From: Amanita rubescens
Taxonomy: Eukaryota > Basidiomycota > Agaricomycetes > Agaricales > Amanitaceae
Direction: 5' to 3'
Length of the DNA stretch: 64,000 nt
NCBI GenBank assembly: GCA_015039365.1
Contig: WION01000014.1
Location: 186,001 to 250,000, forward strand
Shown here: positions 23,704 through 35,341 of the stretch, piece by piece
Layout of the letters: the number at the start of each line of letters is the position of its first letter
Numbering within the stretch: position 1 is the first letter of the stretch
The notes under the pieces: model-generated
The model's database searches: none
Seen by the model: the letters and a program-made list of their open reading frames with translations, nothing else
Told to the model about the DNA's origin: nothing
Made by a program: the position numbers and the translations under genes

Positions 23704-24128
23704 CACCGTGACCGTCACTAGTGCAGGCTTACTCAAATTGGTTGAAATGACGAGTACCTGGTGGCTATAATGCCCCTATGTTGGTGACTGATCCCTTATC
23801 CATATAATACATACAAGGATTGGCGTGCAGTTGGAGGGATCATTCTGATTTAGGCGTGCGCGTGACCAACCCTGCAAGAGGTGATCCGTGCGGTCATATT
23901 ATCCCCACAGGGGTTTCACGCGCAATCTGCACCAGTATATATATCCAACCACGCAATGTCTTTAATTTTTCCATACCCATTCTGAGCCGACCGCTATCAC
24001 TCAGGTGCCTTTTTTCGTGAAATTTAGCAGTATGTACTTAGAATATTAAAAAGTCGCTGATGTGGCTGTGCCGGACATGATGGACACGTCTGCAGTGGCT
24101 TAGCCGCCCTCGTGCTCCTTTCGCCATC

Positions 24129-25817
24129 ATGGATTTCCTCCATACCCAGCTCAGCACTATACAGCGACACCTCTCTTTTGTAGCAACTGATCCTCTCGAA
24201 TGGAAGCTTTACGTTCAGGTATTCTCATGGGCTGTAACGCTCTTCGAGTCATACCTTGTGTATGTCATTTTTCACCCCCGAAGCGGCACGATTTTTTACG
24301 TTCCTATCCTAGCCTTCGACAGTACCCGTTATACTCCAAAACAGAGCCTCCAAAAGTTCTGGCTCCTCACTTTGAAGCAGGTGTATTCGAAAAGTCACAA
24401 AATTATGGCAGGGACAAGGCCAAATTTGCCTTGTTCTCTGGTCTGTACAAGCAATGCTTAGATTCCATTATGCTCCAATTTGGTTTCTACGCGTGGTCAT
24501 GGAGCGCAGCTGGCCAATTGTTAGCAAAATTCGGATACGGTCCTGAGTATGAGGTAGGCATGTTCATTTTTGCGACGGAATATACTAAACCACTGGTAGA
24601 TTTACCAATCAATCGCCTTTGTTTTCATACTCTACTTCCTATCTGCCATTCCTGCCCTTCCGTTGTCGGTTTACAGCACTTTTGTCCTCGAAGGAAAACA
24701 TGGATTCAACAAGACGACGCCAAGTCTCTTTGTTATTGACCTCTTGAAGGGATGGGCTGTGGCATTTGTCTTGGGCTCTCCTTTCCTTGCTACCTTCCTT
24801 TACATCTTCAAGTGGGCTGGTGACCGATTCGTCCCTTGGTTGATGGGTTTCATGTACGCGTTCCGCCCTGTTCAATTTACTTCGACTAATATTCGTCCAG
24901 GATCTCATTCCAGTTAATTATGGTTATCATCTACCCGACGATCATCCAACCTCTTTTCAATAAGCTTACCCCTCTTCCGGAAGGCGACCTTCGTACACGC
25001 GTTGAGTCACTTGCGACTAAACTCAAGTTCCCACTCAAGCATTTGTACGAAATTGATGGTTCAAAACGTAGTTCGCACAGCAATGCCTACTTTTTCGGTC
25101 TGCCTTGGGTAAACAAAACTCTTTCTATCGATGAAAGCAAGTAATTGACCCCTATATACAGAGCAAGCACATTGTTATCTTCGATACCCTTGTTCAACAG
25201 TCAAAGCCTGAAGAGGTCGAGGCAGTACTTGGTAAATCAAATTTACGGCGGTTTCTCACTCGTTCTCTAACATTGCGAAATAGCACACGAACTTGGTCAC
25301 TGGTACTTCCTTCACCCCACCAAGATGATGATTATCTCTCAAGTCCACATTTTCACAATTCTGTCTCTTTTCCCGGCTTTCCTCCGAGCACCTCCTGTCC
25401 TCCGCTCTTTCGACTTCCCTAAAGAGGTCGCATTCAATCCTCCCACTATCGTTGCCTTTTTACTCTTCCAGATGATTTTGACCCCTTTGGAGGCCGTGGT
25501 GTCCATCGTTATGAATGCAGTCAGCCGACACTTCGAGTGGCAAGCAGACCGCTTTGCCTGCGATCTTCAAGACAGATTGAACACCGCCGACATGAAGGAT
25601 TTGGGTGACAGGCTCGGGAAGGCACTTATCACGCTTCACGTCAAAAATCTCTCCACTGTCTGGGTTGATTGGTTGTGAGTACCGTTAATTCTCATAGTAA
25701 CCCATCCTAACATTTACGGGTAGATACTCTGCCTACCATCATTCACACCCCACATTGACTGAGCGCTTGAAGGCGATTGAGATGTTCCAGGTAGAGCGGG
25801 AAAAGAAGAAGGATTGA
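24129..25817 (+). CDS. STE24: CAAX prenyl protease STE24 (M48 zinc metalloprotease)
   Basis: Seven exons: 24129-24259, 24313-24553, 24600-24853, 24901-25108, 25162-25231, 25284-25674 and 25724-25817, giving 462 residues. It is an ER/inner nuclear membrane protease that removes the last three residues of prenylated CAAX proteins and trims farnesylated mating pheromone precursors. It has several membrane helices, the zinc motif HELGH at about 303-307 (the preceding Ala codon is split by an intron) and the third ligand in HFEWQADRFA (Glu about 386). The block VYSTFVLEGKHGFNKTT and the end HPTLTERLKAIE are family hallmarks. Length is as usual. Confidence 0.95.
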
Positions 25818-26004
25818 GTTTACTGTGGAATCCATTAACGATTATGTACGTCACATCGGCCACTGTAATGAGCGTAATATTACTGTTTTGTGGTCTAAAA
25901 AAATTGGACACGAACTTACCGATATGGAGAGTTGAGTCAGTTGTTCACGTTTCCCCGTAAGTGTGCATGTACGTTGCGTTTTTTGGGATTCGGCCAGAAA
26001 ACCG

Positions 26005-26619
26005 TTACAGTAAACCTCTCTTGCGCAATAACTGAGCCTTCCAGCCCTTGAACACCACTCTGCCCAACGTTAAACCGTCCTTTGCCTCTGCCAAGTTGAC
26101 GACTTGACTCAACGGACCCCAAGCGCTCATCTTGAGCCGTTCTAATGGCTTTCTTTTCTCCGTCTTTCTCTCCGACTTGGCAGAAATGGTGACTAGCTGT
26201 CTAGGGTGTTCAGGATCCCAAACATTCAGCTTGTATCCGCTTAAACGCTTTCGTTCAGCGTAGACGAGGTGTGCCAAGTTTCGCGTGAGGTTGTGAGATA
26301 GACCTCTTGATTGGCTTGAATTATACAACATTGCCAGCGTGTTGTCCACTAACGTGAATTAGTTTGTTGAATAATGTGTTTTTGCGTAAAACTAACTGCG
26401 TTGCTCCCATTCTTTCAGCCATTTTTTCTGAAGCGTGCGCTGAGCCGCATCTGTGTGCGGGTCATTGTGATGGTTCGTGACGCGAGCGGCAGCGTCGAAA
26501 GAGGGCCTCCATAGTAGTCGTAAATTCTTGGTTGCTTGCGGGTGATGTAAAACTGTTGCAGAGACTGTTCGCAAAAATAGCCGATATAGACTTTTGAATT
26601 CAGGACGAAGTTGCACCAT
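26005..26619 (-). CDS. LYR-motif protein (complex-1 LYR superfamily, DUF1763-like)
   Basis: Two exons: 26619-26397 and 26348-26005, with a 48-nt intron, giving 188 residues. Right after the start comes FKSLYRLFLRTVSA with the Leu-Tyr-Arg tripeptide and a downstream Phe (RPSFDAAARV), which are the marks of LYR proteins. These small mitochondrial proteins bind acyl carrier protein and help assemble respiratory complexes or iron-sulfur clusters. The C-terminal half is basic (KKWLKEWEQRM, RKRLSGYKLNVWDPEHPRQL, GWKAQLLRKRGLL), more like a ribosome- or RNA-associated tail, so the exact partner is unknown. The start codon sits at the tip of a perfect 14-bp inverted repeat. Confidence 0.75.
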
Positions 26620-26639
26620 TAGATGGGTGCAACTTCGTC
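26604..26639. repeat. perfect 14-bp inverted repeat with 8-nt loop at the LYR gene start
   Basis: The left arm 26604-26617 (gacgaagttgcacc) and right arm 26626-26639 (ggtgcaacttcgtc) are exact reverse complements around the loop attagatg. On the minus strand the ATG (26619-26617) lies at the loop edge. In RNA this would be a strong hairpin that covers the first codons. Confidence 0.85.
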
Positions 26640-27245
26640 AATTCGCGATTCGCAGCCTCCAAGTGTGTAACCCTAACCCAATCAGAGTTACTGCTTCAGT
26701 AACAGATGAAAACCTGGAAAAACTCAATTATCGAGTGCCAATGCAGTTCACGTTCATGTATGATCAAACCGTTATCAACCCATCAATAAACTGACGCGAC
26801 AATTGCCTTTTATTGGACTATCAAATACCCCAAACCCAAGGTTGACCAGCAGTCAGTTAAATCTTTCAACTCGTCCTCTCTAGTCGGAACTCGGCAAAAC
26901 TTGAACAAAGTTGAGACTGTCCATAATCCTGGTGGAATTGATGACTTCTTCGGGCATGAATAGACAGTGAAATGCTCACCTATTCAGCTCCCAAAAAACT
27001 TGTTCGGTGCGCTTTTTACGTGCTCTTGGTCGATCCCGAAGGATCTTAAGCCCGGGGCCCACGGCAAGGGAAGCACGAGGAAAGAGGTTACTAGCCTCTT
27101 ATCCACCCCCGGGACGCACCTTCTTTTCGGCGAACGAGGCGGGCGACGGCGGGGAAAACCTAGAAGAAAAAGAAAAAAAAACCAAACGCAAATATCAGCT
27201 AACGAATGAAAACGGAGAAAAAATGGAATATCAAACGAATATCTC
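26640..27245. other. intergenic, upstream of the LYR gene; no clear gene
   Basis: A plus-strand frame ending at 26961 (with VDQQSVKSFNSS...GGIDDFFGHE) is protein-like but cannot be tied to a start or a family. The part at 27030-27180 is GC-rich and then A-rich. Nothing else is seen. Confidence 0.35.
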
Positions 27246-27713
27246 TCAGCACCACCATACCCTCTTCGCGCCGGCACTGTGCTTTGCCGCCACGACTCTT
27301 GCTTTCAACCACGCCGCGAACTCTTCTTTCACTTCTTCAGAGACATCTTCATCCTCGACGTCTCTCTTTTTGTGTCTGAGCGGCGGCGGGCTTCTCAGAG
27401 TCTTAGGCCTCCTAGGAGTGTGGCGAACGAACACGAAGGATCCATCCTCGCAGTCGGGCATCGTGACAGCCTTGACGCGCCTGCGTATGGGGGTCTGAGC
27501 CTGGCCAGCCTTGGGGATTGTAACCATCTTTTGGTCTTCATCCTGAATGAGCACTGGCGACCTGGCGACCGGTATATCCTTCGCAAAGCGAACGCGGACC
27601 GTATCTACAAAAGCGTCAGCCATAATGACGGACGGTGTATGAGGCCGACGACCAGCGCCAGCGTTGGAAATGAGAGTTGTGATAGCGTGCATGATATGCA
27701 TGGTATGTGGCAA
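27246..27713 (-). CDS. hypothetical protein
   Basis: This is a single frame of 155 codons. The more protein-like part starts at an internal Met (MADAFVDTVRVRFAKDIPV) and is rich in Arg, Pro and acidic residues near the end (RHKKRDVEDEDVSEEVKEEF). No domain is recognised and there are no neighbours in an obvious unit. It could be a small lineage-specific gene or chance. Start choice is uncertain (27713 or about 27623). Confidence 0.3.
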   Translation of the reverse strand: MPHTMHIMHAITTLISNAGAGRRPHTPSVIMADAFVDTVRVRFAKDIPVARSPVLIQDEDQKMVTIPKAGQAQTPIRRRVKAVTMPDCEDGSFVFVRHTPRRPKTLRSPPPLRHKKRDVEDEDVSEEVKEEFAAWLKARVVAAKHSAGAKRVWWC

Positions 27714-27920
27714 TGTGTGTGTAGGTGAAGAAAGGCGTCTGATGCGCTCTGGTGCATGTTATATAGCGCATTTCAATGTCAACCGCATGATCGAAGCCCC
27801 TAATTACTCAATGCGGCAAGTGCGTTTTAGTGCTACTCACTAGATATTACTATATTACTACCGACTTACTACATATACGTCTTACATCTACAAGTACAAG
27901 GCAATCTACATACATGTGAT

Positions 27921-29963
27921 CTATATATAACTTTCCGTATATTCTCTCGCGTCTCGCCTCCCTTCTTCTACATTCACACAGGTTAAGATGGGAACTGCGG
28001 CCCAGACCATCAACACGAGAAAGAAAAAAGAGTATCGTATGTTGCCCGTGAGGTCAGATATCAAACCTACGACGAGTGGCCCAAGAAATGAACTCGACTA
28101 ATATTTCCTTGTTTAAAACGTTGGAACCGAACGAGAAATGAACACACCTTATCTGTAATTGAAAACAGCGCATACCAGCGAGCCTCCTCCCCAGGAGGGA
28201 GAAGCTCCGCATAAGATGCTCTTGCATATCCTTGAAAGGCGCCGTATACCGACCCTGGACGACGTAAAATGCGATTGGCAGACAAGTGATGCGACTGACC
28301 AAAATATACTGCCAGGACATACATCTCACCTGGTGTTGTGAGTCCACCAAACTGAAACGTGCTACTTTTGAAAAGGAATCCAAGGCATCCATATGCTGGT
28401 ACAACAGAAGCCATCAATACCAGAACGACGAGAACACGCAGGTTTGACCAGCCAAAACGCTTTTGCAAGCTTGGCCACATCAGGGAACCTAGAATACCTG
28501 CTGTAGGAGTGAAAATCCCAATGATAATTAATGAAGACGGTGGCATGTGAAGAACTGTTTTGCCGAACAAGACGGCAGTCGACGTTATTGTTGTGAAGCC
28601 TGAAAATAGATCAATATAGGGACGAATCAACACAGCCCAACCTTACCATCAGAGAGTAAAAACCACGCAGCAAGGTATATGAAAGTATTTTTGAGCTTCT
28701 TGATCTCGCCCCAGCGGAGCATATGACCCAGCTTCTTCCATGCCTGGATTACTCCTCGACGGAGATTCCAATCACTTGAACGGAGAAGGTCACCTGTTGG
28801 GACGTCTCCCCATGCACTATCAGCACTTCCTGGACTGTCAGATGCTTCCTGGGTTGAAGGGTCCATTCCGGGTAGCCACAAGGCGGCAGGTATTGTAAAG
28901 AACATCCACCACAGACCACTCAGTCCGATAGCTAACCGGAGAGCGAAGGTGGATCCATGTAGTCGAGCCACCGGTATAAGGGCTATAATGAGCAAGATGA
29001 TCCCGGCCGCATAACCAAGAGCAATGCCTCGCGAGGATATACGAGAAATTGCACGGGAAAGCGTTTCGTCGTACTGCGATTTAACTGAACTAGAGGGCAG
29101 CGAGGTGGCAGTCGGGGTATATGCATCAGAAACAAGCAGCGTAGAATCTGATATAAGAGGTGCAGTTGGGTTCTCAGTGTCCTCGTCGTCCGCTTCGACC
29201 GGAAGTTCAATGTCATTAACATGGTGTCCTTCAGTATGCAGTATCTGAACGACTTCAGGGGACTCGCTTGCTAGAGAAGGAAGGTATGCATTCATAGCAA
29301 CTATTGAGGCACCGAAGCCGACATTTGCGCACATGGCCAGCAAAGCAGATAAGTACCAGACAGGAGATGATGAAGGCAGAAGGAGGAACAATGTCGCAGA
29401 AAGTGAGCCTAAGAAAGCGAAGAACAGAAGGACGCGTTTACGGTGCAAGGCTACAAGCCGATTTAGAATATACCACGCACGTCAAGAATAACACGCACGG
29501 TTGTTGGCGATCCCGCCTATAGAGATGACAGTGATAGCTTGCAAAGCCACAGAAATAGAGTAGATATACAAACTGTACGAAGGTCAGGCTATTAAAGTAT
29601 ATGGTAACATGTTTACTCACCTAAAGCTTGCAGTGTCAATCCAGAACCAAGCCACCTTGACCGCGCACCGGAGGTCTGCGTTTTGACTGGAATCACCCGC
29701 CGTAGTATTCAAGGACTGCTTTGAAACTATGCATGGGACCTTGCGGTCTGGCATGAAGTACCCATTGTCCCTCGCGAACTGCTCTAGACATATGGGCGAG
29801 AACAGCGTCAGCGATACAATTACGAACACTTCACTACGGGCGGCTTCGTCAACAGTTTGAAATGTTCACCTTGGACTGGTGAAAATTACCTTGCAAACGC
29901 GTAGCTCAACCAGCCCTGGAGTTTCTTCTTGTATGCTCGGGCGCGACGGTCGGCTGGTGACAT
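27921..29963 (-). CDS. ATG22: ATG22-like vacuolar amino-acid effluxer
   Basis: Seven exons: 29963-29890, 29833-29621, 29572-29499, 29450-28647, 28599-28300, 28254-28148 and 28097-27921, giving 582 residues. This is an MFS-fold permease that exports amino acids from the vacuole after autophagic breakdown. Family marks are the start LQGWLSYAFASEVFVIVSLT (exon 1/2), CLEQFARDNGYF, SFSLYIYSISVALQAITVI, HRKRVLLFFAFLGSLSATLF, and GAFQGYARASYAELLPPGEE followed by FSITDKSSSFLGPL across the last intron. A long acidic loop (about residues 200-245) sits in the first half, as in other ATG22 proteins. It is divergent with the SUMO gene, 101 bp between start codons. Confidence 0.93.
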
Positions 29964-30064
29964 AGAGTATGTCACGCGTTACGATTGTAACACTTCCGCG
30001 TGCCACTGGCAAAACGCGTCGTTTATTTCTCAATCCTTGACACCTCCCCACCTGCATGACGGCT
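29964..30064. promoter_or_regulatory. 101-bp divergent promoter between ATG22 and SUMO
   Basis: The start codons of the two divergent genes are 101 bp apart. The gap holds AT- and GC-mixed sequence with no TATA box that I can identify. Confidence 0.55.
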
Positions 30065-30604
30065 ATGTCTGACCAAGAGCAACAAGAAGACGTTAAGCCA
30101 AAGCTTAATCTCAATGTTGTCTTCGAAGGAAATCGTACGGACTTTATATTTAAACGCGATAAATGACCTAAATCAACGCGCCTCGGTAGAGATCACAGTA
30201 AAGGTCAAAGCCACCATGCGGCTCTCAAAGATTTTTGAAGCTGCAGAGGTACGTAAAAATACTAAGCTCGTTACTTTCGGGAAACTAACGTAACTTAGAA
30301 ACGCTTTGGAAAAGACTCAGGCATGTTGATGATGTACCTGCCAAATGCTGAGTGACGACATCAATACGCGTCATGTATATAGGTGCATTGAGATTTACCT
30401 ACGAAGGTCAACGATTAAACGGCGAAGACACACCTACCCAAGTATACAAAATTTTGTCCATTCGCCGGATTGCTTCTAATCTCAATGGACTAGCTCGGAA
30501 TGGAGGATGGAGACCAAATTGACGCTTTCATACAGCAGGTGAGGAGCTCTCTGATAAATTCATATTATCCATGCTAATGTGCGCTCGTCCAGCTCGGGGG
30601 GTGA
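30065..30604 (+). CDS. SMT3: SUMO, small ubiquitin-related modifier
   Basis: Six exons: 30065-30134, 30190-30248, 30299-30320, 30383-30441, 30494-30538 and 30593-30604, giving 88 residues. SUMO is joined through its C-terminal Gly-Gly to lysines of nuclear and other proteins. The beta-grasp fold is clear: KPKLNLNVVFEGN, ITVKVKATMRLSKIFEAAEK, GALRFTYEGQRLNGEDTPTQ, LGMEDGDQIDAFIQQLGG. The third intron (30321-30382) has a GC donor (CAG|GCATGT); only this join keeps the Ser-Gly-Ala-Leu-Arg strand in frame. The frame stops directly after Gly-Gly, so no propeptide needs to be removed. The last exon encodes only LGG and the stop. Confidence 0.95.
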
Positions 30605-30728
30605 TGTTTGTAACTATACTCGGATGCCCGCTCCCCATTGAGCGGTTGTTATAACTATACATACCACCTTGTTGTGCTACTCATACATGTCATATAGTAG
30701 TTGTATGCCAGAAGGATGAAACACTCGA

Positions 30729-31854
30729 TCAACTGCTTAAAGAATACCCGAGGTTGTCAACATCGACGCTCTCCTGCATCTTCAAGAGGTTTGTCCACAT
30801 AGTGAACGCTCTCTCCCGTGCCTTGGCATCGCCCACTTCCTTAAGTGAACACTTGAATTCTTCGCCCTTGATCCAATCAAGCCCGTGCTGTAACACGTTT
30901 CTTGCCCTGGTTGCGCCTCCTCTCACATCCCCCATCGAGGCATGCAGTGTCGCACGAACTGTGTTACGATCGTAAGTCGCACAATGAAGGATGTTTGAGT
31001 TATAAAACACCGTTTCGCCCGCTAATCGGCGTTCCGTATTCTCTCATCAGTATCGCTTAAAGAACCTTCAAAGACTCATACGAACGTCCAAGATTGACTT
31101 GCATCACCCCGGGCATATCAAAGGGGTCGTTTGGCGGTTTCATTGTCTCCGAATGCTTTCTTTGCTCGAGCGTCCTTGGAGTCTTATGCGAACCAGGGAC
31201 AATATACAAGCAAGAATCGCGATATAACGCGCTGCAAGTAACAGATACTATTTCAACAGATAGCTCCGTGTCAATCAGTGCTACTCACGTATTCCATTGT
31301 ACCTTGTAAACGTTAATTCAGCTCAGGGCCACTGCAATCATGGATTATTGTGACGTACCCCATGATGCCAACGGACCAAGGCCTCTCTTTCCTGCTCCTC
31401 ACTGGCATCCTCACTTACATCATCTCGGTGCCATCTCAAGGCAAAATCATTTCGTTCGGGATTAATCAACAAATTGAACAGTTCTGACATTCATCAACGA
31501 AGCAGATTTCTGCAGATCAAATTTCTTACCCATCTGTAAATCTTCTTCTTTGCATCCCAGAAGTTCTGTTACAACTTGCACTAAGTTGTCGCTGGTATAC
31601 CACTTCAGAAATGCGCTTTCTCCCAATTCAGGATGCATGACGTGTTGTACCCCCCATACGTCTACATCTTTCTTCTCATTGAAAGGGGGAAATTGTTGGC
31701 CAACAGTTCTTCGATGCATCCATTGCGCTTGGCGTGTCTTCTCGACAACTCTTGCGCATGCATCTTGCAGCGATGCGAGCTCAGACGCTGCGATGAGATT
31801 CTGCACGACAATATATCCTTGCTCGTCGTATTGCTTCTTGAGATCTGCGGACAT
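30729..31854 (-). CDS. phytanoyl-CoA dioxygenase (PhyH) family protein
   Basis: Five exons: 31854-31530, 31483-31359, 31302-31289, 31231-31086 and 31021-30729, giving 300 residues. These are Fe(II)/2-oxoglutarate-dependent oxygenases with a double-stranded beta-helix. The N-terminal DEQGYIVVQNLIAASELASL is typical. The metal ligands are the His and Asp of RWHRDD and the distal His of NILHCATYDRNTVRATLH, in which Arg may hold 2-oxoglutarate. The third exon is only 14 nt and codes for VQWNT with its neighbours. Members act on lipids, amino acids or secondary metabolites, so the substrate cannot be told. It is divergent from the metallophosphoesterase gene, 94 bp apart. Confidence 0.88.
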
Positions 31855-31948
31855 TATTCGAAATCTAAGTTGGTGACCTCATGTGAAAAGCTGTATTCGA
31901 CGTTAAAATGTCTTAAAATGTCTAGGTACTCGTAGCATCCCACTGGAC
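31855..31948. promoter_or_regulatory. 94-bp divergent promoter between PhyH dioxygenase and metallophosphoesterase
   Basis: The two start codons are 94 bp apart on opposite strands. A repeated aaaatgtct word (two direct copies at about 31905-31923) lies in the gap. Confidence 0.5.
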
Positions 31949-32866
31949 ATGAGCCTCAACGATATCATCCATCGTCAAGATCCCACTGCCTGGGATCGCT
32001 TCATATCATCCCCCCTAATTTTCCTTACACGTTGGCTCTATGCTGCACCCTCTACCGCTTCTAGCACTCCCGACATACACCCCATCCGCATCGTTTGCAT
32101 ATCTGACACACACAACACCCACCACGCTCAGCCTCATCTCCCAGAAGGCGACATTCTCATCCACGCAGGTGACCTCACCCAATCTGGCACAGACTACGAA
32201 CTCGATGACGCCCTCGCCTGGCTCAACTCCCAACCGCACCCCCACAAACTCTTCATCGCCGGCAACCATGATGTCACGCTCGCTTCTCCCCAGACGCTTG
32301 CGCGTATACCGCCAAGTTTGACATACCTTGAGAATTCGTTTATCGAACTCACCATAAGGGGACGCAAGTTGCGCATCTATGGCAGCCCATACACGCCAAA
32401 ACACGGATCATGGCCCTTCCAGTATCCCCGCGTCCGCCCAACGCTCACCGCCGGGGCCCTCCCTCATCCCGAAGAACACGAGATTTGGTCCAAAATCCCG
32501 CCTTTAACTGACATCCTCATCACACATGGTCCTCCCTTGGCCCACCTCGACGCGGACAGGCTCGGGTGCTACGCACTGCTCTTTGCATTATGGCGCGTTC
32601 GTCCAAAGTTGCACGTGTTCGGGCATATTCACGCTGGTAGGGGTGTAGAGCGCATCGAATGGGATCGGGTGCAAATGGCATATGAGAATATATGTGCTGG
32701 ACGGACGGGTTGGGGCGGCCTAATCAAGTTATTGTGGTACAAGCTGACGGCATGGCTGTGGAAGGGGTCCTTGGGGGATGGTGTTGGTACTGTCTTGGTC
32801 AACGCTGCAGCGGTGGCGGGTCTGAGGGATGACCGGAAGAAAGGTGCGATTGTTGTAGAAATTTAA
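31949..32866 (+). CDS. calcineurin-like metallophosphoesterase
   Basis: Single exon, 305 residues. The five metal-binding blocks are all present in order: SDTHN (residues about 51-55), GDLTQ (about 74-78), GNHDVT (about 105-110), THGPP (about 195-199) and GHIHAG (about 229-234). The fungal group is annotated as MPPED1/UPF0046-like phosphoesterases with a hydrolytic dinuclear metal centre; natural substrates are unknown. A hydrophobic stretch near the C-terminus (GGLIKLLWYKLTAWLW) may associate with membranes. Codon use is C-rich at third positions compared with neighbours. Confidence 0.9.
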   Translation: MSLNDIIHRQDPTAWDRFISSPLIFLTRWLYAAPSTASSTPDIHPIRIVCISDTHNTHHAQPHLPEGDILIHAGDLTQSGTDYELDDALAWLNSQPHPHKLFIAGNHDVTLASPQTLARIPPSLTYLENSFIELTIRGRKLRIYGSPYTPKHGSWPFQYPRVRPTLTAGALPHPEEHEIWSKIPPLTDILITHGPPLAHLDADRLGCYALLFALWRVRPKLHVFGHIHAGRGVERIEWDRVQMAYENICAGRTGWGGLIKLLWYKLTAWLWKGSLGDGVGTVLVNAAAVAGLRDDRKKGAIVVEI

Positions 32867-33502
32867 TTATCATCGTCATGATGCACTTGCTGTCTTGCTT
32901 CTTGCTGTGTCGTAGCCACCGTCGCCGCAACCACTCGCTCTTTTCCCTCGCCATATGAACTTGCGATATGGATCGCCTTCCACTTAACAAGTTTGGCTAT
33001 CACCTTGATCGGACCTGATAATTGGACTACTTCAATGGGCGTTTTTGTATCGGGTCTTCAGACACTGAGCACGACATGAACCTGCCTGTGCAGATAATGG
33101 AGATCGATGTATTCAACGCCTAGTTTGCCTCCCTCACATATTCTGGATCACCACGGAGACGTAAAGCCTGCTATAAAAACACCACTTTGGTTGCCAGTGT
33201 GACGGAGCGCGTCAGTCACAGTATTTTTAGATTCGGGCCTCAGGACCATTGTTCTCCGAGTAACGCCCCCCAGCCGTTCTCATAAAGAAAGTAAAAAAGC
33301 TAGACATGAATTAGTTAGTAAGAAAGAACTTTGAGACGATTTCAGCAACGCCAAAGCCGAAACGCGGAGTTTCCGATTTTCCTGAGAACGACAACGGCGC
33401 TGACAGGTGTTTTACCTTGAAAAGGAAATCAGACCGGCGTGCACGCAGTGCCTCAGGATACCAACTTCTACTTTTTTATTACTACGGTGAACAGCGCGAT
33501 TT
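32867..33502. other. intergenic, no gene seen
   Basis: This stretch lies between the phosphoesterase stop and the VTT-protein start. It contains no long frame with support. It should hold the promoter of the membrane protein gene downstream. Confidence 0.5.
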
Positions 33503-35341
33503 ATGATGGTGGCATCCACTATCCCCTACCATGCCCCATTGAAGAATCCTTTCGATGACCCAACCGACTTTCCAGATGAACCAACGTCACATACTGATTA
33601 TCCACCTTCCGATTACCCACCTTCATCATCCATCCCAAATTCAAGCAACCCAGTGATCCATGTCCGGACGCCCAGCCCAACGCCGAGCGAAGCAAAAGAG
33701 TTGCAGCACGGGGCCATTAACTGGCAGGCAATGAAGAGTTGGAAATTTTGGTTTCGAAAGGAATGGCGGTGTAAGTAATACGCCCTTTCTCTGACTTTTC
33801 TTTAACACTTGACATCAAAACTCGTAGGGTACTATGTTATTTTCGTCATTATACTCGTAGTCACTACACTGCTCACGATATACCATACCCAAATAGTACA
33901 TTGGTTGACACCAGTAACAAGATGGCTGTTTAAGTGAGTGCAAAAACAATCCACAGTAGTTTGCACGTTGATTAATTGTGGGTTAGATTACGATTCGGTT
34001 GGCTCGTACCGATAGCAGTCTTGTTCGTAATCTCCTTCCCGCCAGTAAGGCGTTGTTTCTTTTACGGGGACTGTGATTGAAATTACTGCAGCTTTTTGGG
34101 CACGAAATCGTTGCTGTCCTATGTGGATTGGTTTGGGGACTTTGGGTGGGCTTTGGCATCGTCGCGGCTGGGACATTCCTGGGTGAAGTCGCTAACTTCT
34201 AGTAGGTTTTATCATTTCTGGCATTTCCTTGATACTAAATTTATATTATACAGCGCATTCAAAGCATGTTGCCGTTCCCGCGCCGAGAAACTTGAAAAGA
34301 CCAAAATTTCTTATGCGTGCTTGTCGAAGGTTGTTCGAGACGGTGGCTTCAAAATCGCTTTGATAGCACGATTGAGCGCTATTCCGGGCCATTGTGAGTT
34401 TAGCTCAAAACATGATACTAGATCTAAGACCTTGGTAGTCACGACCGCCGTCTTCTCGACGTGCGGCATGGGAATCATCACATTTTCCATAGCTGCCGTC
34501 TTGTCGTTACCAAAGCAATTTGTCACCGTTTATCTCGGTGTCATCCTCGAACAATCTGGCACTGGTTAGCGACATCACTCAGTTCTCCACCTCTACTGAC
34601 GCCGCAATCCAGGAACAACTTCCACCAAAAGTAGGATTATCAGTGATGCTGTGGTGGGGGTTACCTTTCTTGTGACGGTGGTAGCAATGTGGTACATCCT
34701 ACACCAAATGAACAAGGCTAAACCTGAAGTTATTTACCAAAGGCGTCGTGCACGGTGAGTTTAAAGTGTGTGCTATACCAACTCTAATCCGTAATTCAAG
34801 GATTGGGAAAATGATGAATGATGGTACTCCGTTGACATTTGTCACGAGTATCGATTCTGATACGATTCCGCTCAATACGCGCAACATACCTTATCAGCAA
34901 TGGGATAGGCGCGGGGCGTTACCCGAAAGTTCGGATGTTGAGCTTTTCGCACCCGTTCCTGAGAGAGCAGCCGATTATTCTCAAGGATATCAAATGATCC
35001 ATGGGCCAGGGCGCGTCCGCGATGAGGAAGAGGTTGAATGGGAGATGACTTCCGATGCCTATGCCGGTATCGTGGAGCCAGCAGATGGCAAGGGTTTTAT
35101 TGGCAATTCCCCGTCGGCTTTGAGTTCGACGGCGACAGTTCATGCACCTGTTCCCTCAAGGCCGTCTAAATCGGGCGAAATCCTATCTCAGCTGCAGACG
35201 CACGAGTCATCAAACGTCCCTGACGTTTTACAGACACCAACGCAAGGAACATATCCTCATTCCCATTCCCCAGATGGCGACCACATGGACGACCCCGTCG
35301 ATCCTGTCTATCAACCAGGTTCGACGAACGCCCACGCTTGA
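33503..35341 (+). CDS. TVP38/TMEM64-type (VTT/SNARE-associated) Golgi membrane protein
   Basis: Eight exons: 33503-33770, 33828-33933, 33987-34044, 34092-34201, 34254-34393, 34439-34564, 34613-34754 and 34801-35341, giving 496 residues. The VTT domain is marked by LFGHEIVAVLCGLVWGLWVG with FGIVAAGTFLGEVANFY, KVVRDGGFKIALIARLSAIP and FSTCGMGIITFSIAAVLSLP. Yeast TVP38 sits in late-Golgi vesicles; related DedA/VMP1 proteins are lipid scramblases or transporters. The N-terminus (about 80 residues) is Pro/Ser-rich and the C-terminal 190 residues are an acidic cytosolic tail. Confidence 0.9.

Noticed and set aside
26800..26963. C-terminal exon of a plus-strand gene (ends IDDFFGHE)
   Set aside because: It reads like protein, but I could not find upstream exons, and the region is the immediate upstream flank of the LYR gene.
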